24,022 nt of DNA from Pseudanabaena sp. UBA1465 (GCA_002325645.1 DCSN01000078.1:1-24022); one strand, 5' to 3'. Shown: positions 14,288-22,661, counted from the first letter of the stretch. Notes: a model not told the origin generated them from the sequence alone. Translations and numbers: made by a program.

Positions 14288-14680
14288 ATGATCGTCCTAA
14301 CGTGGCAATTTATCGCTCTCATACTGGCTGGATTTAGCTTAAGTTTAGGATTGCTCCCTAGTCAGGGTGTATTCTGGGAAGCGATCGATCAGCATTCTAG
14401 CCACGCTACTTTGACTGATGGAAAAACAACTGCCTCGGTTGTATTTCAGTTTGATGCTGATGGGCTAATTACCAGTATGCGGGCTGAATCCCGTTGTTAT
14501 CGTGTAGTTGGCGACAAATCGATGTTTATGCCTTGGGTCGGCAATTTTCGAGAATATTCTGTTTGTAATGGAATGTGGATTCCTTTAGAAGGAGAAGTAG
14601 GATGGGAACATCCAGAAGGGCTTCGACTTTATTTCAAGGGCAAAATCACCAAAGTTAGCTATGAGTTTGCAGTGATCTAG
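14288..14680 (+). CDS. DUF6544-like C-terminal fragment, possibly a degraded gene
   Basis: The 130 residues correspond to what I recall as the C-terminal half of DUF6544/DUF6920-type proteins: WEAIDQHSSHATLTDGKTTA, FQFDADGLITSMRAE, PWVGNFREYSVCNGMWIPLE, GEVGWEHPEG and FKGKITKVSYEF. Full-length members are roughly twice as long, and no matching N-terminal half is found in any frame of the 207 bases upstream. The first 28 residues look like a hydrophobic segment but may only be frame read-in before the homology. Either a truncated remnant or a short secreted/membrane form is possible. Function of the family is unknown. Confidence 0.6.
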   Translation: MIVLTWQFIALILAGFSLSLGLLPSQGVFWEAIDQHSSHATLTDGKTTASVVFQFDADGLITSMRAESRCYRVVGDKSMFMPWVGNFREYSVCNGMWIPLEGEVGWEHPEGLRLYFKGKITKVSYEFAVI

Positions 14681-14682
14681 AG

Positions 14683-14719
14683 TGTGGGATGGACAGTGCA
14701 AAGCACCGCCCATCCCACA
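14683..14719 (+). terminator. 17-bp-arm hairpin with AAA loop after the DUF6544-like gene
   Basis: Arms 14683-14699 and 14703-14719 (TGTGGGATGG...CCATCCCACA) pair around AAA with two A-C mismatches, immediately after the stop codon. No T-run follows, so it may be a mobile palindrome of the GTGC-AAA-GCAC type and not a classical terminator. Confidence 0.6.
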
Positions 14720-14756
14720 AAGCATAGTTTAAAGGAATCTAATTAGGTTACATTCT

Positions 14757-15245
14757 ATGAGAAAAACACCTTTTTTCAAGCACCGTTTATTTCTATTAGG
14801 AGTATCTTTATGTCTTTATACGATGGGACTAATTTTCCCATCGCTTGCTTTTGAGATTATCAATTATAAAACATTACACTCAGGTGTCATCATTGATATG
14901 AAAGGAATAGAAGTGACAGCTTGGGGAATACTCGGATTATTATTTCTGCAAATACCTGCGATCGGCTGGCTTGCCAATCCACTTTATTGGCTTTCCTGTG
15001 TATTTTTTGTAAAGAAGAAATATCAGTTATCCATCGCTTTTACAACTACCGCAATTATTGTTGGTTTTCTAGGAACAATATCCGCATATTGGTTTGCTTT
15101 GCCAAATGGGAGTAGTCCTGATAGTCAAATTTTATTAACTAAATTACTACCTGGTTTTTGGTTATGGCTTGCTGCTCCTACATTTCTAATGATTGTTGAT
15201 TTTATCTATTTGCAATATAGGAGCCGTGCCAATGTACATGAATAA
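14757..15245 (+). CDS. Unknown integral membrane protein with four membrane segments
   Basis: I do not recognise this 162-residue protein. It has about four hydrophobic segments: about 11-31 (LFLLGVSLCLYTMGLIFPSLA), 53-86, 93-114 and 130-150, separated by short loops, a basic start (MRKTPFFKHR) and a short charged tail. The spacing resembles small DoxX- or VKOR-like membrane proteins, but no catalytic motif is visible. Its stop codon overlaps the start region of the next gene by 14 bases, which suggests cotranslation with the exported SH3-like protein. Codon and base use are more A/T-rich than in neighbouring genes, perhaps a sign of recent acquisition or weak constraint. Confidence 0.7.
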   Translation: MRKTPFFKHRLFLLGVSLCLYTMGLIFPSLAFEIINYKTLHSGVIIDMKGIEVTAWGILGLLFLQIPAIGWLANPLYWLSCVFFVKKKYQLSIAFTTTAIIVGFLGTISAYWFALPNGSSPDSQILLTKLLPGFWLWLAAPTFLMIVDFIYLQYRSRANVHE

Positions 15246-15855
15246 AAAAAGGAGAAGCATAAGACTAAATTTGGATAAATTGCCAATTTTGTTAGGAGCA
15301 ATTATTTTTTCTTTACTTATTTTTGAAGATAAGGCGATCGCGCAAGCTGCGGATGTCCCAAAACCTAATCTTAGCGGTGACTTTAGCAGCATATTTTTAC
15401 AAGGAAATCGTGGCTTTTATGCTGTTCAAAAGTGGTTAGTAATTGAGTCCGTAGAATCAGAAATAAATGGTGGGACTGTAAATTGTCGGTACAGCCCGAA
15501 TGGAGAGATCCGATCCCGCATTCAAAGAGGCTCTATTCTTACGGCTGTTTTTAACAAAACTGCAAAGGGGCAAGTTCCCAATCCCCATACTGATGCTGAT
15601 GATGCGATCGTTTTAGATGGTAGTGGCTTTCCTTGGTTGCGGGTAATCGGCACAAGAGAGGAGTTAGCATATCCTGTAAGACCTCTGACTTTCGATGACT
15701 TAGGAGTGTGTTATGTGAGGGCCAATTTAAAATATATTGCTCCAATTAATCCTGATGCAATCAATTTTTACTATCAAAAAATATCTCGTTCTTATTGTAC
15801 TAGTAAGCCTTTGTATTGCTTACCTAGCATCTCTCAATGGTTATCACTAAGATAA
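15232..15855 (+). CDS. Exported protein with SH3-like region
   Basis: From ATG 15232 the protein is 207 residues. I chose it because AGGAG at 15219-15223 lies 8 nt upstream; ATG 15238 is the alternative. The N-terminus is basic (MYMNKKRRSIRLNLDK), followed by a hydrophobic core LPILLGAIIFSLLIF and an AIAQA-like cleavage site, so export across the inner membrane is likely. The body holds a sequence of SH3-type appearance (VNCRYSPNGEIRSRIQRGSI, then PWLRVIG...CYVRANLKYIAPI). Four cysteines after the signal could form disulfides in the periplasm. The gene overlaps the membrane-protein gene upstream by 14 bases and ends in a hairpin that includes its stop. Function is unknown. Confidence 0.72.
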   Translation: MYMNKKRRSIRLNLDKLPILLGAIIFSLLIFEDKAIAQAADVPKPNLSGDFSSIFLQGNRGFYAVQKWLVIESVESEINGGTVNCRYSPNGEIRSRIQRGSILTAVFNKTAKGQVPNPHTDADDAIVLDGSGFPWLRVIGTREELAYPVRPLTFDDLGVCYVRANLKYIAPINPDAINFYYQKISRSYCTSKPLYCLPSISQWLSLR

Positions 15856-15892
15856 TTGTACCGTCCGAGTAGTGGGCGGTACAATTGTCTTA
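15848..15892 (+). terminator. Hairpin terminator including the stop codon of the exported SH3-like gene
   Basis: TAAGATAATTGTACCG (15848-15863) pairs with CGGTACAATTGTCTTA (15877-15892) with one wobble and is followed by GTTTTTAG. The stop codon at 15853-15855 lies inside the left arm. The fit to an intrinsic terminator is good. Confidence 0.75.
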
Positions 15893-16187
15893 GTTTTTAG
15901 TTGACTTATGCCTACCTACTTAGGGCTTGAATTAACCATAAATCAACGAAAAATTTGCAGCAACAAAAAGTTTTTGAAAGCGGCGCTTTCAAAAACTTTT
16001 TTGTAACGTGAGTTCGGGATAAGCCATGAGATCAATCTCATGGCTTAAAGCTAAAACCCGTTGAAACTGGTTAAGAGCGATTTTAAGAAATATTTCAGTC
16101 AGTTAAAACTGACTTTAGCTTTGCAGCCCAGAACTTTAGTTCTTGGTTGGCTTGGTTTTTAGGCGAAAACCTTAGCCCGAACTGACC
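15856..16187. other. 332-bp gap with no gene, filled by hairpins and a MITE-like unit
   Basis: After the hairpin at 15848-15892 there is a second one: 15963-15981 with 15985-16004 (GTTTTTGAAAGC-GGC-GCTTTCAAAAAC, one extra T). The MITE-like unit 16008-16186 follows and ends one base before the thioredoxin stop codon. No coding frame is supported. Confidence 0.7.
16008..16186. mobile_element. MITE-like unit (179 bp) with imperfect 16-bp terminal inverted repeats
   Basis: The ends GTGAGTTCGGGATAAG (16008-16023) and CTTAGCCCGAACTGAC (16171-16186) are complementary at 14 of 16 positions. Inside are TAAGCCATGAGA-TCAA-TCTCATGGCTTA (16020-16047), GCTAAAACCCGTTGAAAC, AGTCAGTTAAAACTGACT and AGAACTTTAGTTCTTGG. 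The last module and the GCTAAAACCCG module recur, in opposite orientation, inside the unit at 22695-22837, whose terminal repeats differ. It is non-coding and directly abuts the thioredoxin stop. Confidence 0.65.
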
Positions 16188-16769
16188 TTAGTTAATACTG
16201 CTTAGCTTTTTGCCGTGATCTCTAGGTTGTGAAATATCGGCTGCCTTGGGTTCAGTAATAGACGAGGTGCGATCGCTGCTAATACTATTGTGGGGCAGAG
16301 GCTGATTAGCGATCGCCGCTTCGATATTGGCAGCCATAATTTCGCGAGGAATTGCACCAGTCGTATCACCGATCGCCTTATTCTCGCGGTCGAGAAAAAT
16401 AAATCTAGGAATACCATCAACGCGATACTTCGTCACCTCTGGCAACCATTTTGTATTGTCCACATTTAGCATCACAAAATTCATGCGATCGCTATATTCC
16501 TTTTCGAGGGACAAGTTATCTGCCGCCATCGACTGACAACTGCTACACCAATCCGCATAAAACTCAATGGTGGTGGGTTTGCCATTTGCCAGAGCTTCAT
16601 CAATGGGACTAGCGGCGGCGGCAACCGCATCTAATGAAGTACTACTTTGCTGGACTTGAAAACCAAAAAATAGAGCAGTCGTAAGGACAATGGCAGCGAT
16701 CGCCACCAACAAATTTCGCAATTGATTAGAAGCTGTAAGCGGTGGAATCGTTATTTGCTCTGGATTCAT
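16188..16769 (-). CDS. Membrane-anchored thioredoxin-like protein (TxlA/HCF164 type)
   Basis: The 193-residue protein has an N-terminal membrane anchor (about 19-38, NLLVAIAAIVLTTALFFGFQ) and a thioredoxin fold (about 55-155) with the active site WCSSC (74-78) and cis-proline P121 in DGIPRFIFLD. The FYADWC...QSMAADNLSLEKEYSDR context matches the cyanobacterial TxlA and plant HCF164 proteins, which pass reducing power to targets on the lumenal side of thylakoids, for example in cytochrome b6f/c assembly. The Ser/Asp-rich tail (about 158-193) is probably disordered. It is divergent from the MFS gene (89-bp gap), and the stop adjoins a MITE-like unit. It is highly likely a thiol-disulfide protein; the exact partner is inferred from the family. 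Confidence 0.87.
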   Translation of the reverse strand: MNPEQITIPPLTASNQLRNLLVAIAAIVLTTALFFGFQVQQSSTSLDAVAAAASPIDEALANGKPTTIEFYADWCSSCQSMAADNLSLEKEYSDRMNFVMLNVDNTKWLPEVTKYRVDGIPRFIFLDRENKAIGDTTGAIPREIMAANIEAAIANQPLPHNSISSDRTSSITEPKAADISQPRDHGKKLSSIN

Positions 16770-16858
16770 GATTATAAATTTGTAAAAATGACTATTCCTA
16801 TTATGCCGAGCAAGGTTTGCACTATGCTATAGCTCAAAATTGAAATTACACAAGCCAC

Positions 16859-18331
16859 ATGAGTAATTCCTCAAATTCCTTGGATACATCTGAATATGAC
16901 CTGACGCAAGCCAAACTAACTTTTGGTGAAAAACTTGCCTATGGTGCGGGTGATCTGGGTACTTCGATCACCACTAATCTGCTCTCATTCTTTCTCCTCT
17001 TCTTTTTTACTAATGTGGCGGGACTTGAGCCTGCCCTCGCAGGTCTAATCCTATTAGTTGGCAAAATCTTTGATGCGATTAATGATCCGATTATTGGCGT
17101 ACTCAGTGATCGCACCAACTCGAAAATGGGGCGGCGACTACCTTGGATGATTTATGCAGCAATTCCCTTTGGACTGACCTTTCTAGCGCAATGGATTGTA
17201 CCTAGTACCGATAAAATGGTTCTCTTTTGGTACTATGTGATTATTGGCATCGTGTTTAATACCTTCTTCACAGCCGTTAACCTTCCCTATACAGCGCTTA
17301 CTCCTGAAATCACTCAAGATTATAACGAACGGACTAGCCTCAATACTTTCCGTTTTACCTTCTCCATTGGTGGTAGCATTCTCTCTCTATTTATTGCTCA
17401 AATCATCTTTGCCTTTTTTAAAGACCCTGCGCGACAAACGGGAAGTTGCAATACAGGAGGAATCCAATATATAGTCCTAGGTGCAGTCTGTGCAATTATT
17501 TCTAGTATCTCGATTTATTGGTGTGTTTTTGGGATTAAAAAAAGAGCGATCGCCAGCGATCGCCACCGACTCTATAACAAATCCATTGACGCTGAGACTG
17601 AAGAATTAAGCTTTTTTGAGCAGTTAAAAATCGTCTTTAATAATCGTCCCTTTCTATTTGTGATTGGCATCTATTTCTGCTCATGGTTAGCATTACAAAT
17701 CACCGCCTCGATCATTCCCTATTTTGTTGTTAATTGGATGAAGATGCAGGAGAGTGATTTTATTTTGGTGACGATCGCTGTTCAAGGTACAGCTCTAATT
17801 ATGCTGTCTGTATGGAGTGCCATCAGCAAAAGATTTGGCAAAAAAGCCGCCTATTTCATGGGTTCTGGAATTTGGATTATTGCCCAAGCAGGATTGTTCT
17901 TCCTGCAACAGGGACAAGTGGTTCTGCTCTATGTATTGGCGATTATGGCAGGTGCTGGAGTTTCTACCGCTTATCTGATTCCTTGGTCAATGATTCCCGA
18001 TGTCACCGATCTTGATGAACTCGAAACGGGACAACGCCGCGAAGGTATTTTCTACGCCTTCATGGTGCTATTACAAAAATTTGGACTAGCAGGCGGTTTA
18101 TTTCTCTTGGGACTCGGTTTGTCATGGGCAAAATTTCAAGAGAGCGTCCCCTGTCAGCCTTTACCTGTGCAGCCTGATTCTGCTTTGTTTGCCATCCGTC
18201 TAGCGATCGGTCCATTACCAACGATCGCCCTAATTATCGGTTTAGGACTAGCTTATTTTTATCCGATTACTCGCGAAGTCCATACTGAGATATTAATGCG
18301 TCTTTCTGAAAGAAGGAGACAATCGCTATAA
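16859..18331 (+). CDS. MFS transporter, glycoside-pentoside-hexuronide (GPH) type
   Basis: The 490-residue protein has about 12 membrane segments and the GPH cation-symporter motifs: KLAYGAGDLGTSITTNLL near residue 25, VGKIFDAINDPIIGVLSDRTNSKMGRRLPWM across 66-98 and PDVTDLDELETGQRREGIFYAF at about 380-401. GPH proteins import sugars or related solutes with Na+ or H+ (MelB is the model). The first Asp pair of the MelB cation site appears conserved in FDAINDP. The substrate cannot be named. The central loop after segment six is charged (KKRAIASDRHRLYNKSIDAE). It is divergent from the thioredoxin gene; the weak hairpin at 18336-18348 followed by TTTTTA may terminate it. Confidence 0.88.
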   Translation: MSNSSNSLDTSEYDLTQAKLTFGEKLAYGAGDLGTSITTNLLSFFLLFFFTNVAGLEPALAGLILLVGKIFDAINDPIIGVLSDRTNSKMGRRLPWMIYAAIPFGLTFLAQWIVPSTDKMVLFWYYVIIGIVFNTFFTAVNLPYTALTPEITQDYNERTSLNTFRFTFSIGGSILSLFIAQIIFAFFKDPARQTGSCNTGGIQYIVLGAVCAIISSISIYWCVFGIKKRAIASDRHRLYNKSIDAETEELSFFEQLKIVFNNRPFLFVIGIYFCSWLALQITASIIPYFVVNWMKMQESDFILVTIAVQGTALIMLSVWSAISKRFGKKAAYFMGSGIWIIAQAGLFFLQQGQVVLLYVLAIMAGAGVSTAYLIPWSMIPDVTDLDELETGQRREGIFYAFMVLLQKFGLAGGLFLLGLGLSWAKFQESVPCQPLPVQPDSALFAIRLAIGPLPTIALIIGLGLAYFYPITREVHTEILMRLSERRRQSL

Positions 18332-18461
18332 AAATCACCTGATGGGTGTTTTTATTCTAAGCTGATTCAAAGAATCATGAAGTAGACAACTAATTTTTTA
18401 TGGCTTAGCCTATAGTTAAACAATCATGCAATGATCGAGGCTATAGAGTCTTTAAATTCCA

Positions 18462-21400
18462 GTGTCTAATACTTTAGATTGGATAAGTGATAAAAGTCCC
18501 ATTACGATCGCCGCTCATACCTATGTAGTCCAAGCTATAAGTCTTATGAGTCAAACACAATCAGGTTGTGTCTTGGCTATGGAGGGGGGAACGTTGGTGG
18601 GAATATTTACCGAACAAAATCTTGTTCAGTTTTGTGCTAATGCGAAAAACTTAGGGGAAATAAAAATTGCTGAGGTGATGCAGCGATCGCCCATGACAAT
18701 TTTGCGATCGCAATGTCAGAATACTGATGAAATCATCGCTCTATTTCATCGACATCAGCTTAAGTATTTGCCTGTCTTAGATCATAAAGGATTTCCGATT
18801 GGGGTAATTACGTCGGAAAACCTACTCAAAGCGATCGACAAAGAATCTTTATCTCGTAAACTATCGCAGCAAAAGAATCAAAGGCTTCACGAAAAAATTA
18901 TCGCTAAGATTATTCAAAAAAATCGGGATCTACGTCAAACCGAACAAAGATTTGCCTTTGCTCTGCAAAATGCGCCCATAGTTGTTTTTAATCAAGATCG
19001 AGATTTACGGTATACATGGATCTATAACCCTGCATTAGGATACAAAGCGAATGAAGTCATTGGCAAATTGGACAGTGACATTATGCCAACTGACGAAACT
19101 GCTCGCCAACTAACAGAAATTAAACAAAGGGTTTTAAACACAGGGGTCGGGGAACGCCATGAAGTCGCGGTTCCGACGGATCAGGTGACGCAATACTACG
19201 ATATGACTGTAGAGCCATTACACAGTAAATCGGGAGAAATTATAGGCGTTAGTTGTGCGGCTCTAGACATTACGAATATCAAGCAAGCTCAAGTCAAACT
19301 TCAGGAAAGCCAATATTTCACCCAACGCATAGTCGATATATCTCCCGATATTTTCTATATTTACGATTTGCAAGAACAGCGCAATATTTTTGTCAACAAT
19401 GCCATCAGTTCTATACTTGGTTATTCTGCTGAAGAGATCAAAAATATGGGAGCAAAGTTGTTTTCTGCCGTGATCCATCCTGATGATTTAATCAAGATTA
19501 TGGAAGCGCAAAAACAATTTGATAACGCGCAGGATCGAGATGTTTTTGAAATTGAATATCGGATGAGACATGCTAATGGAGAATGGGTGTGGATATATAG
19601 TAGAGATTCAGTATTTGCGAGGGATATCGATGGTAAAGTCAGGCAAACCGTGGGTAATGCTCAGGATATTACTAAGCGCAAATTAGCCGACCAAAAAATC
19701 AAGGAGAGTGAAGCACAACAGAAGGCAATCTTAGAACATTTACCTGTTGGTGTAATCATTTCATCGGGTTCTGAGCAAAGAATACTATACAAAAATCCTC
19801 GATTTGATCAATTGTTTGGTTACACAATTCTTGACATGCCAAGCATTGAAAAGTGTCTACCTCTAGCTTATCCCGATCCTGAATATCGTCAGTGGGTGAT
19901 CATCGAATGGGCGCGGCGGATGCATGAGGCGATCGCACAGCAACGAGACATTGAACCGATGGAGTTAAACATTATTGCCAAGGATGGTAGTGTCAAATAT
20001 GTCCGTGTGCATACCAGAATCATTAATGAATTAAACTTTATTACTTTCGTCGATCTTACTAGTCATCATCAAACAGCGATCGCTTTGCAAGAGAGTGAGA
20101 AACATTTGCAAACCATCGTTAATCAAAGCTCCGACGGTATTGTGATTCTCAATCAACAGGGCAAGATTATTTTTGCTAACCCTGCTGCCGAGAAAATCTT
20201 TAACATCCATATTGGCGAGCTAAAAGACGTAGAGCTAGGAATTCCGATTACGATTGATCGCCCCTTTGAGATGGATTTCTTAACTCATGGCGGAAACATC
20301 AAAATAGCGGAAGTACTGGTTACGCAGATCGAATGGGATAATCAGATGTCCTATCTAACTTCGATTCGTGATATTACCGATCGCAAGCAAGTAGAGGAGC
20401 AGTTATTACTTGCCAATACCGAATTAACTCGGGCGACTCGCTTAAAAGATGAATTTCTTGCCAATATGAGTCATGAATTGCGAACTCCGCTCAATGCGAT
20501 TTTGGGTATGGCTGAAAGTTTGCAAGATGAAATTTTGGGTGGGCTAAATGAGCGTCAGGAAAAAGCGATCGCCACCATTGAACGCAGTGGATATCATCTT
20601 TTAGAGTTAATTAATGACATTCTCGATCTTGCCAAAATCGAAGCTGGTAAATTAGAACTACATGCTCAAGATAGTTCAGTACAATCAATTTGTAATGATA
20701 GCCTCACTTTTGTTAAACAAATTGCGTTCAAAAAACATGTAAAGTTAATCACGCAAATTCCCTCTGTACCTCTTTCTATTTGTGTAGATGAACTTCGCAT
20801 CCGCCAAGCTTTAATTAATCTACTCACCAATGCTGTTAAATTCACGCCAGAAGAAGGCAGTGTGACTTTAGCTGTGAATATCCTTATTCATCATGTAGAA
20901 AATCAAGATGAACTACCTCAAGACTTTATCGAGTTCTCTGTGATTGATACGGGAATTGGTATTGACCAAAAAGATATGGGCAAACTATTTCAAACCTTTG
21001 TGCAGATTGATAGTGACCTAAATCGTAAATATACGGGTACTGGTTTAGGCTTGTCTCTAGTCAAGCGAATTACGGAGTTGCATCATGGCAAAGTACTCCT
21101 TGAAAGTAAGGTGAATGAGGGTAGTAAATTTACGATTCGACTGCCCTATGAACGGACTCGAAATGTTCTATTAGATCATTCTTTATTAGAAGAACAATCT
21201 GAAATATTAACAACATCATCAACATTAACATCGAAAACAGAGCAACCAATTTCTCAATTAATCCTGATCGTTGATGATAATGAGGCAAATATTTCTAGTA
21301 TGTGGGACTATCTAAAAAGCCGAGGATATAGACTGATTGCCGCAAATGATGGAGAATCCGCAGTAGGTTTGGCAAATAGTGAAAAGCCCAATCTGATTTT

Positions 21401-21662
21401 GATGGATATTCAAATGCCAAATATGGATGGACTAGAATCAATAAGAATCATTCGGACTAATCCAGAGTTAGTCTCTACACCGATTATTGCGTTAACTGCT
21501 TTGGCGATGTCAGGCGATCGCGAAAGGTGTTTGCAGTCGGGAGCTAATGAATATTTGACTAAACCCGTTAAATTAAAACATTTATCTGAAATTATTCAGA
21601 AATGTCTAGACTCTAGTTTTTCCAGCAATTGTCGATCAAACGAACCACCAGAAAATTTTTGA
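18462..21662 (+). CDS. Soluble hybrid sensor kinase: 2 CBS, 4 PAS, HisKA, HATPase and receiver
   Basis: The 1066-residue protein starts at GTG 18462; a stop lies three codons upstream, so there is no alternative start above it. Domain order: two CBS motifs (about 8-125), a coiled coil (126-160), PAS domains at about 160-272, 282-405, 415-535 and 545-642, each of the first two ending in a PAC-like DIT(N/K) segment, a HisKA helix with H671 in NMSHELRTPLN, and an HATPase with N790 (NLLTNAVKF), DTGIGI (829-834) and GTGLGLSL (859-866). A receiver follows with D938/D939, phosphoacceptor D982, T1012 and K1034. No membrane segment is present, so it senses cytoplasmic signals; CBS pairs often bind adenine nucleotides and PAS domains bind cofactors or small ligands. 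Phosphate probably moves H671 to D982, then to an unknown partner. Confidence 0.93.
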   Translation: MSNTLDWISDKSPITIAAHTYVVQAISLMSQTQSGCVLAMEGGTLVGIFTEQNLVQFCANAKNLGEIKIAEVMQRSPMTILRSQCQNTDEIIALFHRHQLKYLPVLDHKGFPIGVITSENLLKAIDKESLSRKLSQQKNQRLHEKIIAKIIQKNRDLRQTEQRFAFALQNAPIVVFNQDRDLRYTWIYNPALGYKANEVIGKLDSDIMPTDETARQLTEIKQRVLNTGVGERHEVAVPTDQVTQYYDMTVEPLHSKSGEIIGVSCAALDITNIKQAQVKLQESQYFTQRIVDISPDIFYIYDLQEQRNIFVNNAISSILGYSAEEIKNMGAKLFSAVIHPDDLIKIMEAQKQFDNAQDRDVFEIEYRMRHANGEWVWIYSRDSVFARDIDGKVRQTVGNAQDITKRKLADQKIKESEAQQKAILEHLPVGVIISSGSEQRILYKNPRFDQLFGYTILDMPSIEKCLPLAYPDPEYRQWVIIEWARRMHEAIAQQRDIEPMELNIIAKDGSVKYVRVHTRIINELNFITFVDLTSHHQTAIALQESEKHLQTIVNQSSDGIVILNQQGKIIFANPAAEKIFNIHIGELKDVELGIPITIDRPFEMDFLTHGGNIKIAEVLVTQIEWDNQMSYLTSIRDITDRKQVEEQLLLANTELTRATRLKDEFLANMSHELRTPLNAILGMAESLQDEILGGLNERQEKAIATIERSGYHLLELINDILDLAKIEAGKLELHAQDSSVQSICNDSLTFVKQIAFKKHVKLITQIPSVPLSICVDELRIRQALINLLTNAVKFTPEEGSVTLAVNILIHHVENQDELPQDFIEFSVIDTGIGIDQKDMGKLFQTFVQIDSDLNRKYTGTGLGLSLVKRITELHHGKVLLESKVNEGSKFTIRLPYERTRNVLLDHSLLEEQSEILTTSSTLTSKTEQPISQLILIVDDNEANISSMWDYLKSRGYRLIAANDGESAVGLANSEKPNLILMDIQMPNMDGLESIRIIRTNPELVSTPIIALTALAMSGDRERCLQSGANEYLTKPVKLKHLSEIIQKCLDSSFSSNCRSNEPPENF

Positions 21663-21702
21663 AAGGGTTGTTCCGTGACTCTTTTAAAAATATTTCTGGG
21701 TT

Positions 21703-21825
21703 TTACAGCAAAACTCGATCAAACCCGCCACAAGAAGGGTCGCAGGGCGAAGCCCCGCAACGGGTTTTATATTTTAATTTGTGGCGGGTTTGAAAACAAA
21801 TTGCTGTAAGTCAGCGCAAAGCGCT
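21703..21825. repeat. Nested inverted repeat plus AGCGC-AAA-GCGCT module
   Basis: TTACAGCA (21703-21710) pairs with TGCTGTAA (21802-21809), and CAAACCCGCCACAA (21720-21733) pairs with TTGTGGCGGGTTTG (21779-21792). Inside is a smaller hairpin, GGGCGAAGCCC-like. Three bases beyond the outer arm is AGCGC-AAA-GCGCT (21813-21825), the same module as in B, C and D. It lies between the hybrid kinase and the SIMPL gene, and no coding sequence is supported. The surrounding gap (21663-21887) holds nothing else I can name. Confidence 0.75.
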
Positions 21826-21887
21826 GTAAGTTGCGATTTATTGCAATCCGTAACTAACCCAATTTATTTACGTCAGCCATTGTAGCC

Positions 21888-22661
21888 ATGATTCCCAATA
21901 AAGCCATGTCAGAATCTAACGTTCCGAAAACTGTTCCTCAATTTCCACAACTATTTAGCGGAATGCTGGCGATCGCGATCGCCCTTGTGGGTAGCGCCTA
22001 TTTCGCCAGTAATGCTCTGCGATCGCTCCGATCAAATGACAACCTCACTGTAATTGGTTCCTCTACTCGTCCGATTCGTTCGGATTTTGTGATTTGGCGA
22101 AGTTCCGTTTCTAGCCAACAAGCCACATTGCCCCTTGCCTACCAAGAACTCAAACGTCATTCTGAAAAAGTCCAAACCTACTTTAAAAGCAAAAATATTC
22201 CTGAGGATGCGATCGCCCTCAGTGCGATCGACACTCAACCCATTCCTGAAACTAATAGTAATGGTATGCAGACGGGGCGAACCATTGCCTATCGTCTAGT
22301 CCAGCGCTTTGAAGTTCGTTCCAAAGATATCGATGCGATTACGGCGATCGCGCGATCGAGTACTGACTTGATTAATGACGGTCTGCCCTTTATTTCTGAA
22401 CCTGCCGAATATCTCTATACCGAACTTGGCAAATTGCGAGTAGATATGATTTCTGAAGCTACTAAAGACGCGAAGGCGCGAGGTGAAGCGATCGTCAATG
22501 TTTCAGGCAGTCGCCTTGGCGCAATCCGCAAAGCCGAAACCGATGTCTTTCAAATTACCGCCAGATATTCTACCGAAGTCAGCAACAGTGGCGCATACAA
22601 CACCACCACCATCGACAAAGATATTCGTGCCGTAGTAGCCATTACCTTTGCCGTTGAGTAG
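21888..22661 (+). CDS. SIMPL-domain (DUF541) protein with membrane anchor
   Basis: The 257-residue protein has a membrane segment near residues 25-45 (FSGMLAIAIALVGSAYFAS) followed by a SIMPL/DUF541 domain (about 52-257). Typical features are NDNLTVIGSSTRPIRSDFVIW at the start, the middle segment RTIAYRLVQRFEVRSKDIDAI and the conserved AKARGEAIVNVSGSRLGAIR near the C-terminus. Members are exported or membrane-bound, and some oligomerise; the molecular role is poorly known. ATG 21888 or 21906 may be the true start, both preceding a hydrophilic leader. It lies after the hybrid kinase but separated by 225 bp with an inverted-repeat element, so it is probably an independent transcript. Confidence 0.85.
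   Translation: MIPNKAMSESNVPKTVPQFPQLFSGMLAIAIALVGSAYFASNALRSLRSNDNLTVIGSSTRPIRSDFVIWRSSVSSQQATLPLAYQELKRHSEKVQTYFKSKNIPEDAIALSAIDTQPIPETNSNGMQTGRTIAYRLVQRFEVRSKDIDAITAIARSSTDLINDGLPFISEPAEYLYTELGKLRVDMISEATKDAKARGEAIVNVSGSRLGAIRKAETDVFQITARYSTEVSNSGAYNTTTIDKDIRAVVAITFAVE

Noticed and set aside
18331..18355. Terminator after the MFS gene
   Set aside because: The stem is only CACC/GGTG with a short T-run; too weak to list as a feature.
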